A program made the translations under genes and the position numbers. From contig NZ_BMFW01000018.1 in NCBI RefSeq assembly GCF_014639275.1, positions 460-64,459 of the forward strand: DNA of 64,000 nt, in the 5' to 3' direction. Below, piece by piece: positions 16,698-25,470 of the stretch. Below the pieces are notes generated by a model. The model was not told where the DNA came from. It searched no databases and saw nothing but the letters and a program-made list of their open reading frames with translations. Numbering within the stretch: the stretch's first letter is position 1; the number at the start of each line of letters is the position of its first letter. This DNA comes from Arthrobacter liuii (GTDB lineage: Bacteria > Actinomycetota > Actinomycetes > Actinomycetales > Micrococcaceae).

Positions 16698-16843
16698 CGG
16701 ACCAGCCTACCGTTACACTCCCGGGCACCCTGCCGATGCTAGGATTTCGGGTACGCGGCGGGTCGGACCTTCCGCCCTTAATCGTGTTCCGCGCGGCCCG
16801 CCGGGCGAACCGCGGAAACGCAAAAAGATTGGACGATCCTGAG

Positions 16844-18400
16844 ATGACGGCGCCTGTGCCCGCAACGGGGGAGATGGCGACGACCGGCATTGCCGGAACG
16901 GGCAGTGCCGAGGTGGACAATCCGCGCTCACCCCTGCTTGCCGGTTTCGTGGGCTCCGTGTTCATGCTGGTAGGTTCCATCGGTGTGGGCTGGCTGGCCC
17001 CTGTCTCGGAACTGCGCCGGATGCCCCTTTTCATCTGGATGCGCACCGAAGCTCCCGGCGTGGCGCTGTCCATTGTCCTGGCGGCGGTCGGGGGCATGCT
17101 GCTGGTGCGTGCCTGGCTCCGGCTTGGCCAGAAAGTCCGGGTGTGGGGGGAGCAGGCCCGGAGGGCGACCCTTGCCGCGGTGGCGGCGTGGGGACTGCCG
17201 ATGATGTTCAGCGTGCCGCTGTTCAGCCGCGACGTTTATGCCTACATCGGGCAGGGGCGCCTGATGGTGGAAGGCTTCAACCCGTACGAAAACGGCATCT
17301 CTGCCCTGTCCAACTACTTCCAGCTCGGCGCCGACAGGATGTGGACCGAGGCCCCGGTTCCCTACGGCCAGTTGTTCCTGTGGATCGAGCAGTTCGTTGT
17401 CTGGGCCACCAATGTCCAGCCGGAGGCCTGCGTCATGCTCTTCCGGCTGGTGTCAGCGGCCGGCGTGGTGCTGTGTGTCATCTACGTGCCCCGGCTGGCC
17501 GAACTGCACGGCGTCAACCCCCACCGGGCCCTCTGGCTGACAGTGGCCAACCCCCTCTTCCTGACCAACTTCATCGCCAGCGTCCATAACGACTCCCTCA
17601 TGATCGGGCTGGCCCTGGCGGGGTTGTACTGCTCTGCAACCCGGCGCGAGGTCCGCGGCATCGTGCTGGTGACCCTGTCCATCGCCGTGAAGCCCATCAC
17701 CATTGTCTTCCTGCCGTTCATCGGTCTCTTGTGGGCAGGCAAGGATGCGGGATGGCTGCGCAAAGTGGCTTTCTGGGCATTGACGGGTGGCCTCAGCCTG
17801 GCGGCCCTGGCCGTGATGAGCCTGGTCAACGGGTTCGGTTTCGGATGGATCAACGGGCTTTCCGCCCCCGGCAGCATCTCCATCTGGTATGCCCCCGTGG
17901 GATTGATCGGCATGGTGGTTGGATCCCTTGCCAGCGCGTTCGGCCTGGACGGGTCGGTGCCCGCGGGCTGGGTGTTCGACGCCGGGAAGCTGCTTGCCGT
18001 GGGCATCGTCGCCTGGCAGATCTTCAAGGGTGACTACGACCGACTGATGCGCCGCCTGACGCTCGGCCTGGCCGCCGTGGTCCTGCTGGCCCCCATCATC
18101 CAGTCCTGGTACGTGGTCTGGCTGATTCCGCTCTTCGCCGTGACGGGCATCCGCAACGACTGGCAGGTCAAGGCGTTGTATTTCGTGGTGTCCTTCTTCA
18201 TGATCTACGCGATTTCGGACCAGCTGGAAGTCTTTCCGTACCTCCAGACCCAGGACCTGGGCTTCGCCCTCGCCCTGGCCCGGGTGGCGGCGGCGCTGAC
18301 CGCGCTCCTGTTCGCGCTGTACCTGATCTTCTGGGACCCCGGCACCCGCACGCTGTTCCGCAAAACTCACGAGCCCGTCGTCGAGCGTCCCGTAATCTAG
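16844..18400 (+). CDS. mptB: Polyprenol-phosphomannose-dependent alpha-1,6-mannosyltransferase, MptB-like
   Basis: Integral membrane GT-C glycosyltransferase of 518 residues with about a dozen hydrophobic segments. The catalytic first loop carries the acidic motif FSRDVYAYIGQGRLMVEGFNPYENG (read about residues 128-152). The rest matches MptB proteins that add alpha-1,6 mannose to lipomannan-type glycolipids using polyprenyl-phosphomannose. The ATG at 16844 follows a weak GGA site; residues 1-25 are a polar, probably cytosolic lead. Micrococcaceae carry lipomannan, so the role fits. Exact acceptor is inference. Confidence 0.85.
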   Translation: MTAPVPATGEMATTGIAGTGSAEVDNPRSPLLAGFVGSVFMLVGSIGVGWLAPVSELRRMPLFIWMRTEAPGVALSIVLAAVGGMLLVRAWLRLGQKVRVWGEQARRATLAAVAAWGLPMMFSVPLFSRDVYAYIGQGRLMVEGFNPYENGISALSNYFQLGADRMWTEAPVPYGQLFLWIEQFVVWATNVQPEACVMLFRLVSAAGVVLCVIYVPRLAELHGVNPHRALWLTVANPLFLTNFIASVHNDSLMIGLALAGLYCSATRREVRGIVLVTLSIAVKPITIVFLPFIGLLWAGKDAGWLRKVAFWALTGGLSLAALAVMSLVNGFGFGWINGLSAPGSISIWYAPVGLIGMVVGSLASAFGLDGSVPAGWVFDAGKLLAVGIVAWQIFKGDYDRLMRRLTLGLAAVVLLAPIIQSWYVVWLIPLFAVTGIRNDWQVKALYFVVSFFMIYAISDQLEVFPYLQTQDLGFALALARVAAALTALLFALYLIFWDPGTRTLFRKTHEPVVERPVI

Positions 18401-18421
18401 CGTTCCGTGATCCAGCAGCCG

Positions 18422-19129
18422 CTACTGCTGCCCAGTCCCACCGGCAATCCGCCGCAAGGCCTCCTTCCGTGACAGCGGGCTCATGGCGTCGCCGTGCCGG
18501 GTGACGAACGCTTCGACCCACTCCGGTGACGTCTTGGCGTACTCCCGCAGGGCCCAGCCGATCGCCTTGCGGATGAAGAACTCCCGGTCCGCCAGGTTCG
18601 GCTCAATCACGGCGGCAAGCAGTGCCGTGTTGGTGGCCTCCTTCGCCCGAAGCTGCGACGTGATGGCGGCCCTCCGGAGCCAAAGGTCCGGGTCCCCGCT
18701 CCACAGCCTCAGTACCTGGGACATCGTTCCGGGGTGCGCCAGCAGCAGGCCACTGATCCGTCCGGACACGGCGTCGGCAAAATCCCACCAGGCGCCGGTG
18801 CGGATGATTTCCTCGTACACGGGCAGCATGTCCAGGTCACCCGCCAGCAGCCGGTTTCCGGTCAGGTCAATCGCCGCATAACGTTCCTCCCGGAAGGTGG
18901 AGGTACGCCACAGTTCCAGCACCGTGGCACGAAGCTGCGCGGCTGACGCGGGCGGAAACTCCCGGGCAGCCCAGGCGGAGATCCGCCGTACGCCGGGAAC
19001 CCGTACGCCCAGTGAGGGCAGCGCGGACTTCATGTAGGCCTGGGCGCCGGCAGCACGCGCCGGGTCGGCGAGCTCCCTCAGCGCGCCCTTGAGGGCGGCG
19101 ATGAGGTCGTGATCCGGGGCCGTGTCCAT
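18422..19129 (-). CDS. AlkD-like DNA alkylation repair protein
   Basis: HEAT-like repeat DNA glycosylase of 235 residues for bulky or cationic N3/N7 alkylated bases. Helical repeats run throughout (YMKSALPSLGVRVPGVRRI, LWRTSTFREERYAAIDL, DPDLWLRRAAITSQL). The AlkD active-site features are visible: the tryptophan-aspartate region TGAWWDFADAVSG and the arginine in LWLRRAAI, with FFIRKAIGWALREYAK near the end. It converges with mptB 21 bases away. Family assignment is good; lesion preference unknown. Confidence 0.88.
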   Translation of the reverse strand: MDTAPDHDLIAALKGALRELADPARAAGAQAYMKSALPSLGVRVPGVRRISAWAAREFPPASAAQLRATVLELWRTSTFREERYAAIDLTGNRLLAGDLDMLPVYEEIIRTGAWWDFADAVSGRISGLLLAHPGTMSQVLRLWSGDPDLWLRRAAITSQLRAKEATNTALLAAVIEPNLADREFFIRKAIGWALREYAKTSPEWVEAFVTRHGDAMSPLSRKEALRRIAGGTGQQ

Positions 19130-19174
19130 GGGGCAACTTTAGCCAGCCGGCGGGACGGCCGGTGCGGTACGCTG

Positions 19175-19186
19175 GTGAGCGCTAAC
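19175..19186. promoter_or_regulatory. LacI-type half-symmetric operator before the aldose epimerase gene
   Basis: GTGAGCGCTAAC is palindromic except for one pair and has the central GCGC typical of LacI-family operators. It ends 22 bases before the epimerase ATG. The LacI gene at 20895-21983 is a plausible binder because similar palindromes precede its divergent operon, but this is inference. Confidence 0.45.
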
Positions 19187-19208
19187 ACTTTACGACCTAA
19201 AGGGAACC

Positions 19209-20111
19209 ATGCCCGGAACCGAAGTCCACCTCGCCCACGGACCCTACGCCGCCGTCGTCACCCTGAGGGGCGGGGCGCTCCGCGAACTGCGGCACGGGGA
19301 CAGGGACTTGGTGGTGGGCTTTGGTCCGGAAGGTGCCGTGCCCGACTACCGGGGCGTCATCTGCGCGCCGTGGCCCAACCGACTGGCCGACGGCACCTAC
19401 ACCTACGCGGGCAGGTCCTATGCCGCCGCGGTCAATGAACCGCAGCGGGGCGCTGCACTGCACGGCCTTGCCATCCACCGGGCTTGGAAGGTGCTGGAAG
19501 CGGGTTCCGACCGGGCCGTTCTGGGCTGCCGCATTCCGTCCGGCCCGGATTACCCCGGGGACCTGGAGCTCACGGTCACATACGGGCTTTCCGACGACGG
19601 GCTCCGCGGCACGGTCCGGGCGGTCAACGCCGGTGCCGTTGCCGCACCTTACGGTGTCTGCCCCCATCCCTATTTGGTGGCCGGCCCGTCCCCCTTGGAC
19701 GACTGGTCACTGGAACTTCCCGCCGAAGCCTACCTTGAGGTCACCCCGGACCGGCTGCTGCCCGTGGGGATGCGGCAGGTGGACGGGGACGCCTTCGACT
19801 TCCGCTCCCCGCGCCGCCTAGGGCAGGTGAAGATCGACCAAGCGTTCACGGGCATCTCCCGGGATGATGCCGGCCTGGCCCGGGTGCGGGTACTGGACCC
19901 ATCAGGAACAGGGGTGGAGCTGGGGTGGGGGCCGGAATGGCCGTGGGTCCAGGTGCACACCGGGGACAAGCCCGTTGGCCCGGACCGGCTGGGCCTGGCC
20001 GTGGAGCCCATGACATGCCCGCCGGACGCCCTGCATTCCGGCGCCGACCTGGTGCACCTGCAGCCCGGCGGGTCCCATTCGGCGAGCTGGACCATCCGGG
20101 CCCTGGGCTAG
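19209..20111 (+). CDS. Aldose 1-epimerase family protein
   Basis: GalM-like mutarotase of 300 residues interconverting alpha and beta anomers of free sugars. Conserved parts include the substrate arginine in CAPWPNRLADGTY, the HGLAIHRAWKVL histidine, the catalytic histidine in GVCPHPYLVAG, and a late acidic block LAVEPMTCPPDALHSG carrying the catalytic Glu. No signal peptide. An AGGGAAC precedes the ATG. The LacI-type palindrome upstream and the sugar gene cluster downstream suggest it serves sugar uptake or catabolism; sugar specificity is unknown. Confidence 0.9.
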   Translation: MPGTEVHLAHGPYAAVVTLRGGALRELRHGDRDLVVGFGPEGAVPDYRGVICAPWPNRLADGTYTYAGRSYAAAVNEPQRGAALHGLAIHRAWKVLEAGSDRAVLGCRIPSGPDYPGDLELTVTYGLSDDGLRGTVRAVNAGAVAAPYGVCPHPYLVAGPSPLDDWSLELPAEAYLEVTPDRLLPVGMRQVDGDAFDFRSPRRLGQVKIDQAFTGISRDDAGLARVRVLDPSGTGVELGWGPEWPWVQVHTGDKPVGPDRLGLAVEPMTCPPDALHSGADLVHLQPGGSHSASWTIRALG

Positions 20112-20135
20112 CCCAGCGGGCCCTGCTGTTTTTGG
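20097..20135 (+). terminator. Terminator after the aldose epimerase gene
   Basis: GGGCCC-TGGGC pairs with GCCCA-GC-GGGCCC across the perfect core CTGGGCTAGCCCAG (20103-20116), with a two-base bulge, and TGCTGTTTTT follows. The stem overlaps the end of the coding region. Confidence 0.6.
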
Positions 20136-20151
20136 GCGGGTAAGCGCGGCC

Positions 20152-20895
20152 TCAGGCGGGGGAGGCGGCCCATCCGGCACGCTGCAGCCACGCCGCACAC
20201 AGTGACGTCCATTGCCCGGGCCCGGGTTCGCCGTGGGCGAGTCCCAGCCCGTGCCGTCCTTCCGGGAAGACATGCAGCTCCGCCGGAACGCCGGCGGCCA
20301 TCAGCGCCGCGGCGTAGTTCAGGCTATTGCTCACCGGGACGGCCTCGTCGTCGGCTGTGTGCCAAATGAACGCGGGCGGTGTCCGGGGGGTGACGTTCAG
20401 CTCCGCTGAGAGCGCCGTGAGGAGGTCCGACGGCGGCGCGTCGCCAAGGAGGTTCTCCACCGACCCCTGGTGTGTTTCGTGGGTCAGGGACGCCACTGGG
20501 TAGCACAGCACTGCAAGGTCCGGGACGGCGGCGGGTATGTCCAGCTCGAGGTTCCCGGTGCCGGTTGCCGTGCCCAGGATGGCCGCCAGGTGGCCGCCGG
20601 CGGAGAACCCCAGGACGCCAACGCGCTCCGCGTCCACGGCCAGCCCGTGCTGCCCCTTCCGGATGTGGAGCATGGCCGCCTTGGCGTCCTCCAAAGGGGC
20701 CGGGTGCCGGTCCGGGGCCACCCTGTACCGGAGCACGAAAGCGTGGATGCCCAGCGAGGCGAGCCACTCGGCAACCGGCTCCGCTTCGTGGCCTGCCTGG
20801 CGGGCATAGCCGCCGCCCGGCAGGACCAGGATGGCAGGACGGGAGCCGACAGCCACGGAACGCGCCGGAACTGCGGTAAGTCCGCGAGGGGTCAT
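20152..20895 (-). CDS. Alpha/beta hydrolase (acetyl-esterase/BD-FAE-like)
   Basis: A 247-residue serine hydrolase of the small esterase group. The oxyanion segment LPGGGYARQAGHE, nucleophile elbow GVLGFSAGGHLAA, acidic residue in IWHTADDEAVPV and catalytic histidine in PEGRHGLGL are all in place. Such enzymes remove acetyl or feruloyl groups from plant polysaccharides or related oligomers. Its ATG overlaps the LacI stop by one base (TGATG), so the two are one transcript and the hydrolase is probably regulated with the adjacent sugar genes. No signal peptide is seen, so the substrate is likely imported. Confidence 0.88.
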   Translation of the reverse strand: MTPRGLTAVPARSVAVGSRPAILVLPGGGYARQAGHEAEPVAEWLASLGIHAFVLRYRVAPDRHPAPLEDAKAAMLHIRKGQHGLAVDAERVGVLGFSAGGHLAAILGTATGTGNLELDIPAAVPDLAVLCYPVASLTHETHQGSVENLLGDAPPSDLLTALSAELNVTPRTPPAFIWHTADDEAVPVSNSLNYAAALMAAGVPAELHVFPEGRHGLGLAHGEPGPGQWTSLCAAWLQRAGWAASPA

Positions 20896-21983
20896 CAGGC
20901 TGCCGCTTCGGTGCTGCGCCGCAGCGTGACCTCGCCGGTGATGACACCGGGAGAGGCGCTTTCCCCCTCTTCGCCGTTCCCGGTGTCCGGCTGCCGGCCG
21001 GTGGCCCTGGTGGCGAAACGCCCGATGTCCTCCAGTGGCAGGCGGACGGTGGAAAGGGCCGGCCGGAAGTCGCGGAGGGTTTCGATGTCGTCAAAGCCGG
21101 CGATGGCGGCGTCCCGGGGAATGCGGAGCCCCTCGGACCGGAGCGCCGCAGCGGCCCCGATGGCCATCACATCGTTGACGGCGAAAATACACAGCTGCGG
21201 TGCTGCCGTTTCCCCGGACCGGGCCGCCTTGATCCTGGCGGCAAGTTGAAGCCCGGCTTCATATCCTCCTGAGCGGTTGAACGCGCTCCGGAGCACCTCC
21301 GCCGGCCGGCGCCCCACCCGCTCCAGTCCATCCTGGAAGCCGCGGACACGGTCATCGGAGGTTAGGAGCCCCTCTGGCCCGCCGACAATGACGAAGTCCC
21401 CGTCCCAGCCGGCCGCAAGTTCCGTGGCGAGCCGGCCGGCGAGCTCCTGGTTGGGCACTTCCACCACGTGGTATCCCTCCGACGCCGTTGCCCCCACCAC
21501 GGGATGCCCCACGACTGCCACCCGGCCGCCGTTGCGGCAGTAGCGGTCAAGTTCGGCGGCCAGTTCGGCATTGCCGTCCTGGTCTTCATCCCGGCAGGAG
21601 CGGGAACCGGCGATCACGATGGAGTCTGCGCGGCGTGCCGCGAAGGCGGCCACCGCTTCCTTCTCCTCCGCCGGCCCGCCACCGGTGGTGGCAAGAAGCA
21701 CCATCCTGCGCTGCTCCCGTGCGGCTTCCTGCACGCCCCTGGCGATGGCGGCGAAGTAGGGGTCGGCGATGTCGTGGACGATCAGGCCTATCAGGCCGGA
21801 GCTGGATTTCGCGAGGCCCTGCGCCTGGGCGTTGGGGACATAGCCCAGTGAATCCGCTGCCTGCCGGACACGGTCAGCAATGTCCTTGCCCGGCTTCCGC
21901 GCCGAGCCGTTCAGCACGCGGGAGGCCGTGGCGGGGGAGACTCCGGCAAGGCGGGCAACCTCGGTAAGGGTACTTGCAGCCAC
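20895..21983 (-). CDS. LacI-family transcriptional regulator
   Basis: Repressor of 362 residues. The N-terminal helix-turn-helix reads TLTEVARLAGVSPATASRVLNG, followed by the hinge helix SLGYVPNAQAQGLAKSSSG and a periplasmic-binding-protein-like sugar domain (IGLIVHDIADPYFAAIARGV, AIAGFDDIETLRDFRPALSTV). The GTG at 21983 is favoured: AGGAG is six bases upstream and the HTH starts at once. The frame is open further 5' to 22127 but that covers the operator region. Two LacI-type palindromes lie between it and the divergent operon. Effector unknown. Confidence 0.93.
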   Translation of the reverse strand: MAASTLTEVARLAGVSPATASRVLNGSARKPGKDIADRVRQAADSLGYVPNAQAQGLAKSSSGLIGLIVHDIADPYFAAIARGVQEAAREQRRMVLLATTGGGPAEEKEAVAAFAARRADSIVIAGSRSCRDEDQDGNAELAAELDRYCRNGGRVAVVGHPVVGATASEGYHVVEVPNQELAGRLATELAAGWDGDFVIVGGPEGLLTSDDRVRGFQDGLERVGRRPAEVLRSAFNRSGGYEAGLQLAARIKAARSGETAAPQLCIFAVNDVMAIGAAAALRSEGLRIPRDAAIAGFDDIETLRDFRPALSTVRLPLEDIGRFATRATGRQPDTGNGEEGESASPGVITGEVTLRRSTEAAA

Positions 21984-22047
21984 GGCATCTCCTGGTTGTC
22001 GGACGGGTTCGAAAGCTAAGGACATTATGGCAGTCAAAAGTACTCGC

Positions 22048-22110
22048 GGAAAGCGCTTGCCAAGCGCAAGCGCGCCGTGCATCATGGAAGAAGTGGGAAC
22101 GCGCTTTCCC
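22048..22110. promoter_or_regulatory. Paired LacI-type operators in the divergent promoter region
   Basis: Two GCGC-centred palindromes: GGAAAGCGCTTGCC at 22048-22061 and GGGAACGCGCTTTCCC at 22095-22110, centres about 48 bases apart, with an AAGCGCAAGCGC repeat between. They lie between the LacI gene and the sugar operon. The spacing is near a whole number of helical turns, allowing cooperative binding or a short loop. Confidence 0.65.
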
Positions 22111-22150
22111 AGCCAGTTTGAGTACATTGCTCACTCACCGTGGAGGACAC

Positions 22151-23320
22151 ATGGGCTTCGAAACCAAAACCATCCGTATCGCCATGAACGGCATCACCGG
22201 CCGGATGGGCTACCGCCAGCACCTGCTGCGCTCCATCCTGCCCATCCGCGACGCCGGCGGCTTCACCCTCGAGGACGGCACCAGGGTCCAGGTTGAACCC
22301 ATCCTGGTGGGCCGCAACGAGGCCAGGATCCGCGAACTGGCGGAGAAGCACAAGGTCGCCGAGTGGACCACCGACCTGGACGCCGTGATCAACGACCCCA
22401 CTGTCGACGTCGTCTTCGATGCCTCCATGACCAGCCTGCGCGCCGCGACGCTGAAGAAGGCCATGCAGGCCGGCAAGCACATCTTCACTGAGAAGCCCAC
22501 GGCCGAGACCCTTGAGGAGGCCATTGAGCTGGCCCGGATCGGCAAGGAAGCCGGAATTACCGCCGGCGTTGTCCACGACAAGCTGTACCTCCCGGGCCTG
22601 GTCAAGCTCCGCCGGCTGGTGGACGAGGGCTTCTTCGGCCGCATCCTCTCCATCCGCGGCGAATTCGGCTACTGGGTCTTCGAAGGTGACATCCAGGCGG
22701 CGCAGCGCCCGTCCTGGAACTACCGCAAGGAAGACGGCGGGGGAATGACCACGGACATGTTCTGCCACTGGAACTACGTCCTCGAAGGCATCATCGGCAA
22801 GGTCAAGAGCGTCAACGCCAAGACCGCCACCCACATCCCCGCCCGCTGGGACGAAGCCGGCAAGGAATACCAGGCCACCGCCGATGACGCCTCCTACGGC
22901 ATCTTCGAAGTGGAGACCCCCGGCGGAGACGACGTCATCGGCCAGATCAACTCCTCCTGGGCCGTCCGCGTCTACCGCGACGAGCTGGTGGAGTTCCAGG
23001 TTGACGGCACCCACGGTTCGGCCGTGGCGGGCCTGAACAAGTGCGTCGTCCAGCAGCGTGCCCACACCCCCAAGCCCGTCTGGAACCCGGACCTGCCGGT
23101 CACGGAATCCTTCCGCGACCAGTGGCAGGAAGTCCCGGCCAACGCCGAGCTGGACAACGGCTTCAAGCTGCAGTGGGAAGAGTTTTTGCGCGACGTCGTT
23201 GCCGGCCGCGGGCACCGCTTCGGCCTGCTCTCCGCGGCCCGCGGTGTCCAACTCGCCGAGCTGGGCCTGCAGTCCAACGACGAACGCCGCACCATCGACA
23301 TCCCGGAGATCACCCTCTAA
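22151..23320 (+). CDS. Gfo/Idh/MocA-family oxidoreductase, first gene of the sugar operon
   Basis: NAD(P)-dependent sugar or inositol-type dehydrogenase of 389 residues. Residues 1-130 are a Rossmann domain with IAMNGITGRMGYRQHLL (a G-x-x-G-x-x-G variant) and the catalytic lysine motif FTEKPTAETLEEA; the C-terminal alpha/beta domain carries DKLYLPGLVKLRRLV and DGGGMTTDMFCHWNYVLEG. The ATG at 22151 has GGAGG six bases upstream. Its stop overlaps the next start (TAATG). Likely first oxidation step of the pathway encoded by the operon; the substrate cannot be read. Confidence 0.9.
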   Translation: MGFETKTIRIAMNGITGRMGYRQHLLRSILPIRDAGGFTLEDGTRVQVEPILVGRNEARIRELAEKHKVAEWTTDLDAVINDPTVDVVFDASMTSLRAATLKKAMQAGKHIFTEKPTAETLEEAIELARIGKEAGITAGVVHDKLYLPGLVKLRRLVDEGFFGRILSIRGEFGYWVFEGDIQAAQRPSWNYRKEDGGGMTTDMFCHWNYVLEGIIGKVKSVNAKTATHIPARWDEAGKEYQATADDASYGIFEVETPGGDDVIGQINSSWAVRVYRDELVEFQVDGTHGSAVAGLNKCVVQQRAHTPKPVWNPDLPVTESFRDQWQEVPANAELDNGFKLQWEEFLRDVVAGRGHRFGLLSAARGVQLAELGLQSNDERRTIDIPEITL

Positions 23321-24534
23321 TGACTTCGCTCATCCTTCCCTCCGAAGACGGAGGCACCCGGGAATACAAGCTGCAGGGCGCCACGACCTGGGCCCGTCCC
23401 ACAGCCCCGCTGACGGCACGGCGCGCCTACGCCGCCGCACATGTCATCCCCGAAGTCCTCGCCGACAACACCCCCGGCGCCGTTGCCCGCCTGGACTGGG
23501 ACGCCACCATGGCGTACCGCCACGAGCTGTGGTCCTACGGCCTGGGCGTGGCTGATGCCATGGACACCGCCCAGCGCGGCATGGGCCTGGACTGGGCCGC
23601 CACGCAGCAGCTCATCAAGCGCACGGGAGTGGAAGCTGCCTCGGTGGTCTCCGCCGGCACCCCGGCCACCGCGGGAAAGTCTGTCCGGGACCTTGTCTCC
23701 TGCGGCGCCGGCACCGACCAGCTGGACATCGACGCACTACCCACCGGCGAAGCGGGCATCAAGGCCGTCCTCGAGGCCTACCGTGAGCAGATCGCCTTCA
23801 TCGCCGAGGCCGGGCCCAAGGTCATCATCATGGCCTCCCGTGCCCTGGCCAGGGTAGCCCGTGGCCCCGAGGACTACGTGACGGTGTACTCCGCCCTGCT
23901 GCAGGAAGTGGACCAACCGGTCATCCTGCACTGGCTGGGCACCATGTTCGATCCCGCCCTCGCCGGCTACTGGGGATCCGACGACGTCGCCACCGCCACC
24001 GCCACGTTCCTTGGCCTCATCAGGGACAACGAGGCCAAGGTGGACGGCGTCAAGGTCTCCCTGCTGGACGCCAGCCACGAGGTGGCCCTCCGCGCCGCCC
24101 TGCCCGACGGGGTCCGCCTCTACACCGGGGACGATTTCAACTACCCCGAACTGATCGACGGCGACGGCAGCCACCACTCGGATGCCCTGCTGGGCATCTT
24201 CGCTGCCATCTACCCGGCCGCCTCGGTGGCCCTGCAGAACTACGACGCCGGCAACCCCGCCAAGGCGCGCGAAATCCTTGACACCACCCGGGAACTGGGA
24301 GAGCACATCTTCAATGCCCCCACGTTCTACTACAAGACCGGGATCGCGTTCATGTCGTGGCTCAACGGCAAGCAGCCCGGATTCCAGATGGTGGGCGGCC
24401 TGCACTCCGGCCGCTCCGTCTGCCACCTCGCCAGGACCTTCGAACTGGCAGACAAGGCCGGCCTGCTGAAAGACCCCGCCCTGGCTGCGTTCCGGATGTC
24501 CGATTACCTGCGGATCAACGGGGTGGGGGCATGA
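23320..24534 (+). CDS. DUF993 protein, dihydrodipicolinate-synthase-like TIM barrel
   Basis: A 404-residue protein of DUF993, grouped with DHDPS/NAL aldolases by fold. The barrel contains VIIMASRALARVARGPEDY, VILHWLGTMFDP, and a lysine at residue 245 in VDGVKVSLLDASHE at the place where class I aldolases form a Schiff base; FQMVGGLHSGRSVCHLARTFELAD lies near the end. Start and stop overlap both neighbours, so the three genes are translationally coupled. A retro-aldol cleavage or dehydration of an oxidised sugar is a reasonable inference; no activity is established to my knowledge. Confidence 0.85.
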   Translation: MTSLILPSEDGGTREYKLQGATTWARPTAPLTARRAYAAAHVIPEVLADNTPGAVARLDWDATMAYRHELWSYGLGVADAMDTAQRGMGLDWAATQQLIKRTGVEAASVVSAGTPATAGKSVRDLVSCGAGTDQLDIDALPTGEAGIKAVLEAYREQIAFIAEAGPKVIIMASRALARVARGPEDYVTVYSALLQEVDQPVILHWLGTMFDPALAGYWGSDDVATATATFLGLIRDNEAKVDGVKVSLLDASHEVALRAALPDGVRLYTGDDFNYPELIDGDGSHHSDALLGIFAAIYPAASVALQNYDAGNPAKAREILDTTRELGEHIFNAPTFYYKTGIAFMSWLNGKQPGFQMVGGLHSGRSVCHLARTFELADKAGLLKDPALAAFRMSDYLRINGVGA

Positions 24535-25370
24535 ACGACTTCACGCGGCTGTCCATCAACAGCGCCACCACCAAGAAGTGGACGCTGGCCCAGGTCGTCG
24601 AGGGCTGCGTCAACGCGGGCATCCCCGCCATCGGCCCCTGGCTGGACCGGGTGGCGGAGGCCGGCCTGGACAAGGCAGCCCGCCTGATCAAAGACGCCGG
24701 ACTGCGCGTTTCCTCCCTTTGCCGCGGGGGGTTCCTCACCGCGGCCGACGCCGAGGGGCAGACTGCCGCGCTCGCCGACAACCGTGCAGCCATCCTCGAG
24801 GCCGTTGCGCTGGACACCAAGGAGCTGTTCCTGGTGGTCGGTGGCCTCGCGCCGGGGGAGAAGGACATTGTGGCAGCCCGGCAACGCGTGGCTGACAGGC
24901 TCGCGGACCTGGTTCCGTTTGCCCGGGAAAACGGCGTCCGGCTGGTGCTGGAGCCGCTGCACCCGATGTACGCCGCGGACCGTGCCCTTATCTCCACCCT
25001 CGGGCAGGCCCTGGACCTCGCGGCGCCGTTCGACGCCTCCACAGTGGGGGTCGCCGTCGACACCTTCCATGTCTGGTGGGATCCAGAGCTGAAGGGGCAG
25101 ATTGAACGTGCTGGCCGGGAGAACCGGATCGCCTCCTACCAGGTATGCGACTTCAACATGCCCATCGCCGCCGACCCCCTGCTGTCCCGCGGGTACATGG
25201 GCGACGGTGTGGTGGACTTCGCCACCATCGGCAGGTGGGTGCGCGATGCCGGGTATTCCGGCGACATCGAAGTGGAAATTTTCAATCAGGAGATCTGGGA
25301 CACGGACGGCAACACCGTCCTGGCCACGGTCCAGGAGCGCTATGCGGAGCTTGTGCTGCCGTACTCCTGA
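24531..25370 (+). CDS. Sugar phosphate isomerase/epimerase (xylose-isomerase-like TIM barrel)
   Basis: A 279-residue AP-endonuclease-2-fold TIM barrel. Metal-ligand positions are evident: Glu in VRLVLEPLHPMY, Asp/His in VAVDTFHVWWDPEL, Asp in YQVCDFNMP and the late Glu in GDIEVEIFNQEIW. Its ATG overlaps the DUF993 stop (ATGA). As third gene of the operon it probably isomerises or epimerises a keto-sugar or keto-acid made by the first two enzymes. Two hairpins follow and end the operon. Confidence 0.87.
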   Translation: MNDFTRLSINSATTKKWTLAQVVEGCVNAGIPAIGPWLDRVAEAGLDKAARLIKDAGLRVSSLCRGGFLTAADAEGQTAALADNRAAILEAVALDTKELFLVVGGLAPGEKDIVAARQRVADRLADLVPFARENGVRLVLEPLHPMYAADRALISTLGQALDLAAPFDASTVGVAVDTFHVWWDPELKGQIERAGRENRIASYQVCDFNMPIAADPLLSRGYMGDGVVDFATIGRWVRDAGYSGDIEVEIFNQEIWDTDGNTVLATVQERYAELVLPYS

Positions 25371-25382
25371 TTCAAGACCGCG

Positions 25383-25457
25383 GGCTCCTGCTACGTCACG
25401 GCAGGAGCCTGCGCCCCACCTACAGAAGACCCGGACCGCTGGCGGTCCGGGTCTTCT
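25383..25457. terminator. Tandem hairpins between convergent sugar operon and xylB
   Basis: The first stem is GGCTCCTGC/GCAGGAGCC (25383-25391 with 25401-25409). The second is a perfect 16-bp stem at 25424-25439 with 25442-25457, nearly loopless as drawn. Together they separate two convergent operons and can act in both directions. Confidence 0.8.
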
Positions 25458-25470
25458 GTCTGCGTTTCCC

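Noticed and set aside
21984..22127. A 48-codon 5' extension of the LacI gene.
   Set aside because: It covers the operator palindromes and has no ribosome site; the GTG at 21983 has AGGAG and leads straight into the DNA-binding domain.
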